Shown: positions 35,791 to 48,837, numbered from the stretch's first letter. The stretch is 64,000 nt of DNA from Adiantum capillus-veneris (GCA_014529385.2 CM043953.1:79286338-79350337); one strand, 5' to 3'. A program made the numbers and translations. The notes: generated by a model not told the origin, from the letters alone.

Positions 35791-36077
35791 ATCTCTAGTT
35801 GAGTTTGCTGATTCTTTCAATTCTGACAATGAAGAATGTGTCCTTCCCACTCCTGTAGCCACCTCTTCCCCCCTTGAACAATAGGTAGACGACCTTGATA
35901 GTATGGCCAGCAAGGGCCACAACAAAGAGAACTCCGCACCGTCCTCAGCGCTTGTTCTCGTATCTAGCCCCACCCCCATGCACATTCTCAAAGATAACAA
36001 ATGCAACCATGCAAATGTCTCTCAGACCCCCCCCCCTAGTCTGACAGTGCAGGGAAACGACCTCAACGTAGTCATAG

Positions 36078-36839
36078 ATGAGAGCCATCTCATGGAATAT
36101 AAAGGGGCTTTCTCACCATGCTAAGACTAAGAAGATTTCTAGCTGGCTAAAGGAGAAACGGGTTGAGGTTGTTGCTCTTCACGAAATCAAAACCACGGGT
36201 GCAAATCTAGACAGACGCCTTGCTGAAGTTTCCAAAGATGTCAAATGGATATACACCTCCCATTCAAGAGGTACTGGGGGCTTAGCACTAGGCTTCCCCA
36301 AACATTGGTCCTCCTCCTCTGCCAGAGTAGGCAAATACTGGTGCTCCATTTGTCCCCCTAAACCGGCTAACTTCAGAATAATTTCTATGTATGATGGAGG
36401 GTCCACTGCTACTGACAAGACAGATCTATGGGGAGAACTCACAAAGTTCAATGGGCCATGTCTCATCATGGCGGATTTCAATATGGTTGAGACAATAGAA
36501 GATCAATTCCTCGACAAAGGGATAACTATTTCAGGATGGCAAAAAGAAGAATGGAAAGGCCTAAAGGACTCCCTTTACCTTTGGGATGCAAGGACTCTTG
36601 GGGAGTTCACCTGGCAAAATTATAGCAAGGGCGATTTGGCCAGAAAAGCACGCCTAGACTGGTGTTATGTGAGCCTCCCAAATGCTAATTTGTATGACGG
36701 GATCAAGGTTGAAACTGAGTTCACCAGCTACCTTTTTGATCATTACCCCCTTAGCATCATCCTTGATGACAAGGCCAAGAAGGTAATGAATCATTGGTTC
36801 CACACAGACCCAGAGCTATTCAAGCTTCAGGCAGTCTAG
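36078..36839 (+). pseudogene. LINE ORF2 endonuclease domain, open for 253 codons
   Basis: ATG 36078 starts MRAISWNIKGLSHHAKTKK. Blocks of the apurinic-type endonuclease follow in order: WNIKG, LHEIKT, GTGGLAL, IMADFNMVE, ARLDWCYVS and FDHYPLSI. This domain nicks target DNA for LINE insertion. Met-Ala replaces the usual Gly before DFN and Asp-His of SDH reads FDH. The frame ends at a TAG (36837-36839) where a full ORF2 would continue, so the element is broken. Confidence 0.85.
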
Positions 36840-38430
36840 GAGCACATTTCCCAAATCTTGAATGGATGGTTTTCATCCTCATCCTCCCCTGCAAAATCCT
36901 GGTCCTCAGCAGTCAAGAACACTCAACAAATGTTGATCAAAACGAGGAAAGAGGAAACCAGCATTAGGAGGAAAAGAAAAGAAGTAATGTATGTAGAGAT
37001 TATTCACCTTGAAAACTCCCAACCTTATCAACATCAGCAATCCCCGATTCTATCCTAAGAGCTCAAATCAGAGCTGAAAAGGATTTAGCTCTTAAACATG
37101 CCTCCCTCTTTTTTAAAGAATGGTGGGCTGGCATGGTGGACAGGCCCTCCAAAAGCATGTTTAAAGCCCTAAGAAGGAAAAACTCCCGTGAAACCGTCCC
37201 CCTCTTTGTTGACCACAAAAAGAAGGTCTCTAACGATCAAGAAAATCTCAAATATGCCAGATCTCACTTTGAGGACCTGTTCAGTCCAAAGGAAGTTATA
37301 TCACCATAAATTGAGGCAGCTAGGAAATAACTATTTGCTGCCCAAAAGAGAGTTATCCCACTTGAGGACTCTGTTAGGATGGACTCTCCTCTGTCTATCA
37401 ATGAAATTCAAATTGGCAATTGAATCTCTCAAGGTCAACAAGACCCCTAGTATGGACGGTCTACCTCTGAGTTCTTCCAAACTTTCAAAGAATTGACGGC
37501 CCTTTTCATTTTGAAGTCTGGAAGGAATCACTTTCTCATAAAGCTCTTCCCTTCTCCATCAACACTGGGTCATCAAGCTGCTCCACAAAAGGGGCCCTAG
37601 GGAATCCCTGTCTAACTGGCGCCCCCTCACCATGCTCAATACTGTGTACAAAATCTTTGCTCGGACTGTTGCAAATAGAATCACTCATTCTCTAACGAAA
37701 TGGAATTCCTCTAAATAGAAAGGTTATATAAAAGGTTGTAACATCTTGGAGGAGTAATCGCGATTTGGGAAGGCATTGAGTATGCCCAAGAGTCCAATCA
37801 GGATAAAATGTCTTTGTAAAAATCGATTTTGACAAAGCCTATGACAGGCTAGAATGGTCCTTCATTCTTCTAAGTTTGGAAATGATGGGTTTTGGCGCTA
37901 CACTGTTAAGTTTTGTCCAAGCCCTATTCAGACACACCCAGGCAAGGGTTGCCTTAATGGGCTCCTCTCCAATTTTTTTACCCTAAACAGTTCAATTAGA
38001 CAGGGCTGCCCCCTCTCTCCCCTATTGTTTGCAGTAGTTGTTGATGGTCTGAATTGATTAGTCAAATCCAACTTCCTTGAAGGGAAAATTAAAGGCATAA
38101 ACCTGTCAAACTCCAGTGGGCAGCAATGCCTCTCTCAATTTGCGAATGATACCAATGGTTTACTTGCTAATGAAGAAGAGACTCTGTCGGAATTCTGGCA
38201 ATTCTTGCATATATTACGCACTACCTCTGGCTCTTGAATGAATCACACAAAGACTAGAGTTAAGCACGGCTCCTCTGAACTCCCTCAATGGCTTTTGGCT
38301 TCAAGTTGCAAACTGATCCTCCCTCACCAGCCCTTTCAGCTGCTTGGTATCCCCATGGGTTTTGAAATTTTTCTTAAAGATAGGTGGAAGTGGGTCGTCT
38401 TAGAAAGATTTTAGACCAAACTGGAAAGGT
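36840..38430 (+). pseudogene. LINE ORF2 reverse transcriptase, frameshifted
   Basis: Reverse-transcriptase blocks appear in changing frames: NWRPLTMLNTVYKIFA near 37615-37665, FDKAYDRLEW near 37828-37857, SIRQGCPLSPLLFAVV near 37995-38040, and LSQFANDTNGLLA near 38131-38170. The last corresponds to the catalytic (Y/F)ADD box and has lost one Asp (FAND). Many stops and shifts; certainly non-functional. Confidence 0.85.
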
Positions 38431-38509
38431 GGAAAGGATTCCAAAGTCCCCTCATGGGTAGAGTCATTGTCATCAATCATTTCTTGATAGCCTATGTCGT
38501 CTTCTTCCT

Positions 38510-39975
38510 CTCATGTTGGAGACCCCTGACTGTCACCTCAAGGAACTTGTCAAAGTCTGTTGTAACTTCCTATGGTCTGGGGACCCCTTCACTAAAGGTA
38601 GAGCAAAGTTCAGGTGGGACATTTTCCGTTTACCAAAAAATAAGGGAGGTTTAGGCATCATCAACATCCTCACCTTAGCTGATAAACTAGCCATAAAGCT
38701 AGTGGTCAAAGCAATCCATCAGCACAGTGAAGAGTGGTCAGTACTCCTGCTCAAAAACACTCTCAATTTTAGAGCCTCTAGCTCAAAAGGATGGAAGAAC
38801 TTTCCTTTTCTCACTTTGTTGTTTAGCCCTTACTCATATGTTTTAGGCTTTGACCTTCTACGTTCAGTTTGGGGAGCTTGGAACAGGCACAGGTCTCTGT
38901 TCTCCCCTAATTGGAAGTCCAACCGTAGTCAACCTTTGTTGCTCAATGACTCCATTTGGTGACCCTGGGTCACCCTGAAGTATCTTCCAGTAGAAAGTTC
39001 AAGACTAGCTTTCACCATCCACAACAAAGGGGTTAAAACCTGGCAAGATGCATGGTCTCCTCCAGCATTTGATTGGCTCTCTAATATGGAGCTTTCCCTA
39101 AAGTTTCAGCTACAACCTTGGGAGTTGTCCTATCTCAAGCGTAGAGTGGCCCTCCTCTCTAACTCTCTTAGATGGTTCTTGAACTGCTCCCCCTCCCTCT
39201 CTCTCAAAGGGATAGTGTGGCTAGGAGGTTTCTCTCTCCTTCACCCTCAAGTCTACCCCAAACCCATCTCCCCTCCCATTCACATCATTCTCAATAAGAG
39301 ATGTGGGCTTTCTCTGGATAGGAAACAATGGATGTTTAAATTCAAAACTCTTTGGGACCATACCTACTCTCCCAAGAAAGTTGCTCTTCTTTGGCTCCTT
39401 CTCTACAAAGCTATATGGTCAGGTCAAAGGCTGGTGCAGGTTGGGCTCTCATCAGGATTGAGCCCAAGATGCAATAACACTATTGAGGACCTTCCTCATC
39501 TGTTTTTCACGAACAGTCCGCTTAATATCCCTTTCTGGAGAATTGTCTTGCTCTATCTTGGCCGTTTCATCACTTGGAAACATGTGCTTCTAGGAGACTA
39601 CATAGACTTTCCTTCTATTATTTGGAACCACATTAGGGAAAAATTCATGTGGGCTATTTGGAGACAGAGGAATTGTGTGATGTATGAGGAGGCTTACCAA
39701 TTCTCAAACCTAAGAATATTCTTTGATGAAATTTTTTTGCAGGAAGAAAGGCTAGCCCTTGAAGGATGCCACATATATAGAAGGAAGAAGAAGGTGCTAG
39801 GCATTGCTGGAAACCTGTTTCAACTCACTAGAGTGGACCCAAATACATGCTACACTAGGGATGTGATAGAGAGATACATCCAGGAGGACCCGGATCTGCT
39901 CACCAATAACTGGAATGAAGCTAGAGCCCTTCTTGTTAAGATCAGAGCTAAGATTGATGCTCTTAAAAACTGAAT
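38510..39975 (+). pseudogene. LINE ORF2 C-terminal region with zinc-binding-like RT tail
   Basis: Two open stretches (38513-38962 and 39086-39973) carry NFLWSG, RLPKNKGGLGIINI, VALLWLLLYKAIWSGQRL and WAIWRQRNCVMYEE, the usual order of the post-RT and zf-RVT-like region of plant LINEs. The end of the element is probably near 40030-40080, where an A/T-rich stretch occurs, but no clear poly(A) or target duplication was found. Confidence 0.75.
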
Positions 39976-40079
39976 CTCCCGTTGTAATTACTGACTAGCT
40001 AATCCTCATGCTCCTTCCTTGAGCATTTTGCTGTAATGTGTGTCCTTTTTCTAAATATAATCACCACCGCCTTCTGGTA

Positions 40080-41679
40080 AATAATGTGCCCAGCCATGTC
40101 CAATTGCTCAACACTTACATTTATCAACCATCATTATTCTTATCGCAAATAGTGACAGGGAGTTATAGATCATAGGCTTGTTGTAAGAGCCCCACCCCAC
40201 TCGTGGTGTCCTCTTGCACTCTCGCTCTCCATGCAGGCACACACCTAGTATCACTCATTGAAGTAGAATCAGAGTTGGTGGTGGCTTGATTCTACAGAGG
40301 GCGTGAAGACAACATACATGATCGGGTTCAAGTGGGGAAAACGAGCTTGTTGAATCTTGGTTTTTTTATCGGCAATAATGTATGCTATGAAGCTTGAGAG
40401 CTCATAACTCTCTATGTGCGTACACAAGGAAACTAGGTTGTAAAGCATTGCCCATGTCTCATAGGCAAGAAACTTTAATAAGTAGACAATTCCTTCAAAA
40501 AAAAGTAGTGATTTTCTTAATTAAAGTCAACCAAGTCGTTAACTTGAAGTCTGCAAGCCGTCTTTATTCACTTGAGCAGACAGTGCTGCATAAAATGCTA
40601 ATATCAACATACATTTGGTACATCATAAAAGCAACAACGTCTTTTTCTTTTCAGTAAGCTACACATAGCGTTAAATATGATGCAAGCAATTTCGTGCAAC
40701 TCACAATGCTAGGTTTGAGCAGGAGATGAGACAATTGTAAAGTCCAATTGGTAGTACTAAACTCGAACTAGCAGTGTGGAAATGATCTGGCAGCATCACC
40801 TCATGCTATACACTTTGAAACTAGTTGTTTGAAGTCCATTTGTCCATCAAACACTCATGACACTTCAATATTTTTTTCAATGCTATCCATTAAAATTTTT
40901 TTCTAATCCAAGGAAAGATAGGAAAGTGATACTCACTTGTTTACTATATGCTAGCCCAATTGAGTGCATATTTTCCATGTGATTTTAGTTGTTTTATTCA
41001 CTCGTGCCCTAGTATCCAAATAAGAGATGTTACCATGTCAATACCAGCATTTCTACGGTTGCATTGCATACTCAAGGGGTGGCACTTATAAGAACCCATA
41101 TATATCATGTGTATTCAAATGGTTAAAAAAAAGCCCTTGTACTTACACATGTATGATGTGAGGAAATAAGATGACCCCTTTTTTGTAAACTCAAGGTTTT
41201 TTTATAATTTTTTTAAAACACTTTTGTGAGTAAAATAGTTAAAATAAGACAAATCTTGTGAATCAAAATACCCCTCCTTCTCAGCACGTTGTCGTGCCGC
41301 TTTGTGGGCACATGGTGAAAGAAATATTTTTTAATGAATTTTCAAGGTTTTGGCAAACTTATGATTTATGTCAAAAGCTGTTATGACATCAAGATGATGG
41401 AATGTATGCTAATTGTGGATTTTGGGGCCAAGAAATGAATTTGTTGTCTACAAGTTGAGTTGCATTGATGTTTTCAAAATGTGGTTTTATAGATTAGAAC
41501 TGTAGTGCTTGAAGTGCTCTATAGGTCTTTCTTTACGGCTCGTCAATTTGAGCTATGGTAAGGAAGTTATAACAGTTTGAAGTCGAGATGGTTTGTAGAT
41601 CTGTACCGGGTTGGGCAACTGCTGATGACAGGAAAAAATTGGTATGAGTGCATAGTCCTAAAGTGCTCATTCTATGGTG
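40080..41679. other. Segment without recognisable genes
   Basis: AT-rich; short open frames only. It is the left flank of CACTA element A and continues at 56430 once the element is removed. Confidence 0.55.
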
Positions 41680-41682
41680 CAC

Positions 41683-41812
41683 CACTACAAGAGGCTATTC
41701 ATATTAGCGACGCTCACACAGCGACGCTAAAAAAAAAAATTCCCGGCGTCGCTATGAGCATCGCAAATTTCTTTGTAAATTTGCGACGCTCATAGCGACG
41801 CCGGCTGGGCTA
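41683..41812. repeat. Left terminal and subterminal repeats of element A
   Basis: The 12-bp terminus is followed by AGCGACGC words in both orientations and a hairpin, CCGGCGTCGCTATGAGC facing GCTCATAGCGACGCCGG, with an AAATTT-rich tip. CACTA accessory proteins bind such subterminal motifs in En/Spm. Confidence 0.85.
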
Positions 41813-41889
41813 AAAAAATAACCGAGCGCGCCCAAAAACTCAGATCTCAGATCTGAGTTTTTCGGCGCCCTCAAGCAAGGAGCAGGTAA

Positions 41890-41898
41890 CGCTCTCCC

Positions 41899-41938
<40 letters not shown>

Positions 41939-41940
41939 CT

Positions 41941-42008
<68 letters not shown>

Positions 42009-42070
42009 AGAGGAAGAAGAGCCAGGTATGCTCCTTCCCTCTCCTCATTCTCATGTTCCCTTCCCCTCTT

Positions 42071-42105
<35 letters not shown>

Positions 42106-42126
42106 TACACACACACACATAGTGTT

Positions 42127-42172
<46 letters not shown>

Positions 42173-42420
42173 AACAAAAACAAAAATGCACACACACATA
42201 CATAAACAAAGAATGCACACACACATTGAGAGAGAAAAAGAGAGAGAGAGAGCATGCATAAACAAAAAACGCACGCATTGAGAGAGAAAAAGAGAGAGAG
42301 AACATGCATAAACAAAAAACGCACACATTGAGAGAGGAAAAGAGAGAGAAAACATGCATACGATCCAAAAAAACGCACACACATTGAGAGAGAAAGAGAG
42401 AGAAACTAATTTAACGTCGT
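41890..42420. repeat. Microsatellite-rich leader of element A
   Basis: (CT)n 41902-41934, (AC)n 41942-42004, (GA)n 42128-42168 and three near-identical ~60-bp GAGAGAAAAAGAGAGAGA-plus-ACGCAC units. The same leader, rearranged, lies in element B at 52490-53090. Confidence 0.9.
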
Positions 42421-42439
42421 AGGAAACTAATTAAAATTA

Positions 42440-42545
42440 AAAGACCTAAAGATCTAGCCGACGAGGAGTTGAACTCAAGACCTATTATTCAAGAGGGAAA
42501 TGGCATAATCAATCTATCATACTTGGCATGGGTGATAGAAAGGTT
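42440..42545 (-). other. tRNA-like (Pol III B-box-like) block in element A
   Basis: On the minus strand, GGTCTTGAGTTCAACTCCTC resembles a tRNA B box and T arm, preceded by TTGAATAATAG in the place of an anticodon arm. A copy is at 52345-52440 (+) in element B. It may be a tRNA-derived SINE head or a chance match. Confidence 0.25.
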
Positions 42546-42756
42546 ATACCATTTATCTCTTTTTATTGGCACACACATCCACACACGCGCACACACACAA
42601 GAAGAAGAGAGTTATAACCGTAGGAAACTATCTTAAAAGACGTTAAAGATTAGGTTATATGTAGACTTACATTAAATTAGATTTAGGTTTATTTTTAACT
42701 AGATTTACGTTTATTTACGCTAGATTTAGATTTACGTTATATTAGATTAGATTTAG

Positions 42757-43110
42757 GTCTCCATAGACTGCGATGCCTGCATGAAGCGGGTGAAGAAAGC
42801 CCTCAATGGAATATAGGGTATTGCTGCCTTCACTCATGGTGGGCTCCGTCGATCCAAAAGTACTGGTGAAATGTCTTCAGAAGATAGGGAAGAAGGTGGA
42901 TCTTCAGGGCGGCAAGAGTCACTACATCCCCGACACAATGACCATCTAGACAACCTCTAGTCATTCAACAGCAACTTCAAAGTTAGTAACAAGAGCAAGA
43001 ACGGTCTAAAGGGCCAATTGCTGTCGTCAGATGTGGATGGAGATGAGGTAGCGTCACCGCCGGAAGTTAACTCTCACATCTTTAGTGATGAGAATGCCAA
43101 CTCTTGCTGA
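42757..43110 (+). pseudogene. Captured heavy-metal-associated (HMA/HIPP) gene fragment in element A
   Basis: Reads VSIDCDACMKRVKKALNGI, then a TAG, then in another frame GSVDPKVLVKCLQKIGKKVD. These are the CxxC metal-binding start and the second half of an HMA domain in HIPP-type plant proteins, which bind metals through CxxC. After another stop comes SNKSKNGLKGQLLSSDVDGD, like the linker that follows the domain. An AG stands directly before the fragment, as at a splice acceptor. It is not part of CACTA machinery, so it was probably picked up from a host gene. Confidence 0.7.
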
Positions 43111-43250
43111 GTTATGTGAAAAATTATGTGTTAAATCAGTTTTAAGGTTCTTATAATCCCTGTTAGTTTAGTTCTTTGTTTTTAATATAACATAACTTAC
43201 GTTAGATTTAGATTTATGTTATATTAGATTAGACTTAGGTTTATTTAGGT

Positions 43251-43286
<36 letters not shown>

Positions 43287-43718
43287 GAAGAAGAGAGTTT
43301 TAACGTCGTAGGAAACTATCCCAAAAGACGTTAAAGATTAGGTTAGATGTAGACTTACGTTAAATTAGATTTAGGTTTATTTTTAGTTAGTCTTATGTTT
43401 ATTTAGATTTACGCTTATTTACGTTAGATCGAGTCCACGCAAGAATTACTTACGGTTTAGGGTTTAGAGTTAGACGAATAGTGAAAAGATCTACTGTGAA
43501 AAGATGTTAAGATGCTGTGAAGTGCTACAGCTAGAGAAGAGGCAAAGGGGTTTTGTCCACTACATGCAGTATCATGTAGACGTGGGTGTGTAGATTTCTT
43601 GTACCCACAAATATAGGTATTGACCAATAAAGACGAGATTATAACCCGGTGGTTCTGATCTCCGTGCACCTCTAGACCGAGGTGTGCGGGGATTGGACAT
43701 GAATAGAGAATGTGAGGT

Positions 43719-43719
<1 letters not shown>

Positions 43720-43799
<80 letters not shown>
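43720..43799. repeat. (GA)n tract upstream of the element A transposase gene
   Basis: 80 bp of GA ending 65 bp before the start codon. Element B has the equivalent (CT)n at 51120-51166, 48 bp long. Confidence 0.9.
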
Positions 43800-43802
<3 letters not shown>

Positions 43803-46619
43803 GACGAAGAATGCCAATAGAATATTAAATTTGTTGTCCAGGTTATAAGTTTTTTCTCCTCATTATGAGTAGCGACGAGGATGTGGGACCGTCCAACCGA
43901 AACACCTATCTCTCAACGAGGGTCTTATGTCCTTGTAATCAATGCAAGCATGCTGTGCGACGGATAAGACGTGTTTCTTTGCAGCACGTTCGCGAATTTG
44001 GCGAGTTCGATCCATCTATTATAGATCGAGTTGTTGCCAATTATAACTCGTCAAACTCTGACGCTGGCCAACAAGCAGCAATCTTGCAACCCAATAGACG
44101 TGTTCGCAGGCGCTTTGGTCAAGCAGCATATGTGAGGCCACAAGATGTAGCCTCTGACAGCTCGGGGGATGATCATGCAGAGCACATTCCCAACGAGGCA
44201 ATGTTTGAGCCCGAGATTGATGAAATGATCGAGACGATCATGGATTCAGAAAGGCTTATCTATGATGATATGAAAAGTGAAGCCGATACGCCATTGTATA
44301 ATGGAGCACGTATGTCTAGATTGAAAGCACTCCTGGTTCTTCTCAACATGCAGGCAAAGTTTGGATGGAGTGACACTAGCGTCACAGCGCTTTTCAGGTG
44401 ATCTATTACAATTAGTTTACTTTAATAAAACTCTAAATGTATAATGATCTGATAGATTTTTACACGACTGTATCATATTTTTATGTTGTGTAGATTGCTG
44501 AAAGAGCACATACTACCAGCTGACAATGTGATGCCAGATTCCCGAGATGAAGCAAGAAAGATTTTGCGAAACTTGGGGATGGATTACAATTCTATCCACG
44601 CTTGTCCTAATGACTGCATTCTTTTCAGAGGGGAATACATAGACATGGAGAAGTGTCCGAAATGTGATTCCGAAAGATATCGAGTAGATCTCCACGGGAC
44701 AAAAATTCCACAAAAGGTTTTGCGACATTTCCCTCTGCTTCCTCGCATCAAGCATTTCTTCGAATGTAAGTCCATGGCCGCCCTAGCATCATGGCATGAG
44801 GAGAATAAATCTTCGGATGGTGTGCTACGAATTCCTGCAGATTGCGTAGCGTGGAAACATATAGATGGAACATGGTCGGATTTTGCCAGGGAAGCTCGAA
44901 ATTTGCGCTTAGGCCTGGCTATGGATGGCGTAAATCCATTTGGTCAAAGATCAACATCTTACAGTGTATGGCCCGTTGTCATCGTCAACTACAACATTCC
45001 CCGTGGTTGACTACGAAGAAGGGGCACCTATGGCTAAGCTTGATTGTGCCAGGGCGATATAAAGTGGGGAATATGGATGTGTATCTTCGTCCACTATTGG
45101 AAGAGCTACAACAATTGTGGATTGGCATAGAGGTGGTGGATATGAGCCGACACACAGGACGACGGAATGCTTTGATCAGAGGCATTCTAATGTGGACCAT
45201 GCATGACTATCCCGGGCTAACAGAATGCTCAGGTGATCTATTGACACTCCTCACTCAGACACTGTAAATCTTGTTTTTTCCCATAGTTGATCTATTATCA
45301 TGTGTATACATGCAGGGCTTCAAACAAGCGGATACAGAGCATGTGTCACATGTGGACCTAGACTGAATGCACGTAGGGCACCCTCACTGAAGAAGCAAAT
45401 CTACGAAGGTCATCAAGCGTATCTTCCAGAGAATCATGTGTTACGCGACGGCTTTTTGGGAAGAGAGCCACCAAGGATGTCTGCACAAGCATGGTTAGAG
45501 CAGAAGGAGATGTGCGATGACGGATTGCCTCCAGGGATGAAGAGACTATCTCTATGGTACGAGTTACCATACTGGCCCCGACTCATGATCAATCACTTGC
45601 TCGATCCAATGCACATATTCAAGAATGTGGGTAATCTACTATGGGACCATCTGACCGGCAAGAAAGATACTTTGGGAGCCAGAGTTGACCTTAGAAATGT
45701 GGATCGTATGGAGCAATATTGGCTGCAAACAGCTTCTGATGGATCGATAAAACTCCCTAAAGCACCATGGATTTTCACAGGAGCCCAAGAACGCAAAGTA
45801 AAAGAGACCATTCGATCTTTGCGGACCCCCACTGGCATAATGCACTCGCTCCGAACGTGTTTTACTAAAGAAGGAAAGCTTACCAGTTTGAAGTCACACG
45901 ATTGGCATAAAATGTGTCAGGTACGTTCATAGTGGACTTTAATATCATTGCATAAAATATGGACTTTAATATCATTGCTACACATACTTTACAGTTTATT
46001 TTACCGGTTGCCATTGAGAGATGTTTGTCTCTCGACATCCGTAACACAATCTACAAACTTGCAAAGCTGGTGCAATGGATCTCACAAAAGGAGATCAACG
46101 TAGACTCCATACCATTCGCCAAACTAAATGCTGCGGAGCTTGTGTGCATGTTTGAGAAACATTTTCCTACTACAATGCTAACCATTCAGGTGCATCTTCT
46201 TGTTCACATAGTTGATGAGGTGGAAATATCTGGCACAGTTCATTCCAGATGGATGTTCTTCTTAGAACGTTTCATGAAAACGCTTAAGGGATATGTGCGT
46301 CAAAAGGCACGTCTGAAGGGTAGCATGGCAGAAGGTTGTTTGGTATCAGAGTCCCTAGTGTACATTGGAGAGTGGCTAGACGGATTTGATAAATCTCGGG
46401 ACACGCTATGATGAACCATAGATGATGAGCGCATATCTGGGATTGTCATGTGCAATCTCGGTGTTGAGAAGAAGATGACGGAAGATCTAGAGGCTAAAAT
46501 CAACCGATTTTGCATGCTTCACAATCCAGTGATGCAAAAGTGGATTTCACAATATGAGGATGCAAAGCAAGAGCGACAAAAGGCACGAATCGAGTGGAGA
46601 CGGGGAAGATGACCACCGA

Positions 46620-46905
46620 CACTACAAGACGTTGTGTGCTCTTGTGACGCTGTTAGCGACGGAAATACACTGGGTTTTTATAACCCCCGGCGTCGCTAAA
46701 ACCGTCGCTACAAGAGCGTCGCTATAGGCATCGCTATATGCGTCTCTATAAGCGTCGCTATATAGCGACGCTCATAGAGACGCTTATAGCGACGCCTATA
46801 GCGACGCATATAGCGACGTTTACACAGAAGACTATAGCGACGCTCATAGCGACGCTACAGAGCCGTAAATAGCGACGCTTATAGCGACGCCCGAGAGATT
46901 TTTTT
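46620..46905. repeat. Terminal and subterminal repeats of element B (3' end)
   Basis: More than fifteen AGCGACGC/GCGTCGCT words in alternating orientation, for example GCGTCGCTATATAGCGACGC. The sequence matches the right end of A (56185-56426) in reverse. Confidence 0.9.
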
Positions 46906-47255
46906 TTTGGTGGCAGGGCATTGAATGCCCTGCCACCCATCAACCATATTGTACTTGATTCACTTTTTAAAAAAAGTGCAAGGGTAGATAATAGACCCAA
47001 AATAGTCACCCACAAGACGCATTGTTTGCAAAATTGACAATTGTACACATCATAGGCAAAATGAATTGATTGGCAAATGTAATAATGACAATTGTACAAC
47101 ATTATAGGCATAAAGAATTGATTGGCAAAAGGAACTGCGGTGACAAATGTAATAATATACATGGTTCAAAAAGACGTATAAAATCCGTCTCATGATACAT
47201 AAGCAATGAGAAACCCTAAACTAATGCTATCTAGCTACGGCTAAACTGACGTCGT

Positions 47256-48565
47256 CTAGTCAGACGTCTCATCGCGTCCAAGCGGAGTATCAGTCGGATT
47301 CTGCAAAAAAAAGACAATAAGACAGCTTTCAGTAAGTATAAACATATAACGACATTTATAAAACAATACAAAAAATAAAAAAGAGTAAACCCTAATACTA
47401 ACCATGCCGCCGCGAGAACTGAGAATGTCTATCAGGGCGTTTAAGCCCTTCCTGCCTACGTACTCGCGCTCGTACGGTGTGGGATCACGTCCTGTCATCG
47501 ACCACTGTCAAAACATACAAAGATTTCATTATGTTAGAATTAAAAAACTCATAAACCCTAAACTATCGAACATAAAGAGCAATGTGAAAACACTTACAAA
47601 ATCGGCCTCAAATGATGCCCATCCACCGCTCCCCAAGTGGTGCGAGCTCCCTGCCTCTACTCGCGCTCTGGCTGCATCCTTTTGTTGCTTCCACTTGTCG
47701 GGATTCTCGCGCGCTGCTTTCTTCGCATTCTTCCAATCTTCTTTGGCCAGCCAATCTGGCCTGTTCCACCCATTCTTGATTGCTTTTTGCACTTCGGAAC
47801 GCTTGTGTTTGCAGTATTCGCGCATTCGAATCTTCATCAGGTCTTCATTGAAGCGCTGATCCGTGTTGGAACGGGAAACTCATCATGAAGTATGCTGATG
47901 ACTCTGTTTTTTAAATCACTTGGTACTTCACTCCATTTGTTTAGTATGTAGTGTCTAAACAGCTGAGAGCAAAGACCACGCATGCGCGAGATCACCTTCT
48001 TGCCGTCATCATCCATGATGATGCCGCCGCTGATGTCGACGGAGTAAGGCAAGCCCTCTGGCCGGTGACGCGTGAACATGGGTGTCCCGGTAGGGGTCTC
48101 TAGCGGCGTGTCGATGGGGGTACGGACGTCAGGTGTCTCCACCGACGTCTGGGCCCCGAAGCGAGGAGTGTCGAGTGGGGTGGCTCCTGGCGGAGTAGGT
48201 AGAGGTGTGTAGCTTCTAGGAACAGTCAGCCGTGCAAAACCTGGCGTAGATGGCGATGATGTGGCTGGTGTGGGGGCGGGCAAAGAAGGAGAGGGTAAAG
48301 AGCCTCGTCGAACACGAGGCGGTGTGGAGGCATCGGTGGCGGAATCCCCACAACAACCGCCACCGCCACCACTAGAGCGCCGGTGTCTAGACGAGTGTGA
48401 AGCTCGTCTCGTCGACGCCGAAGCTTCGGAGTGCGCCGAATGCTCCGAAAGAGAGGGAGATGCGGATGGAGTAGGAACGCGCGATGATGCGTCAGAGCGA
48501 TGACGCTCCACGTACCACTGTCTCTGCTGCGGTGACAAAGAAGAAAGAAACTCCTCATCATCCAT
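47256..48565 (-). pseudogene. Accessory gene of element B, frameshifted
   Basis: Same three-exon layout as the gene in element A: exon 1 48565-47598, exon 2 47504-47403, exon 3 47300-47256. One G is missing from the GGG run near 47861-47863, which shifts the frame in the conserved C-terminal domain. The rest is very similar to the A copy. Confidence 0.85.
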
Positions 48566-48837
48566 ACATGCATTAAACACACCAATATTTAAACTTAATA
48601 TTGAATGAATAGAGTAGACAATGACGCAAAGACCATTAAATACAATGACGTAATGACGCATATAAATACAATGACGCAATGAATTGAGTGATAAAAGAGG
48701 CAAGTCGAAAACTCAGAATTTTCAATCAAAAGATGTGAGCGCGAGTAGAAAAGAGCGTTATACACCATGGAAGGTACTTAGAGAGCCAGAGCTTTTACAA
48801 CACGGAGCAAAATTGTTCAAATACAATATTTGTGGCT

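Noticed and set aside
43440-43460. Interstitial telomere repeat (GGTTTAGGGTTTAG, also near 51420)
   Set aside because: Only two units, shared by both CACTA copies; at most a telo-box near the transposase promoter.
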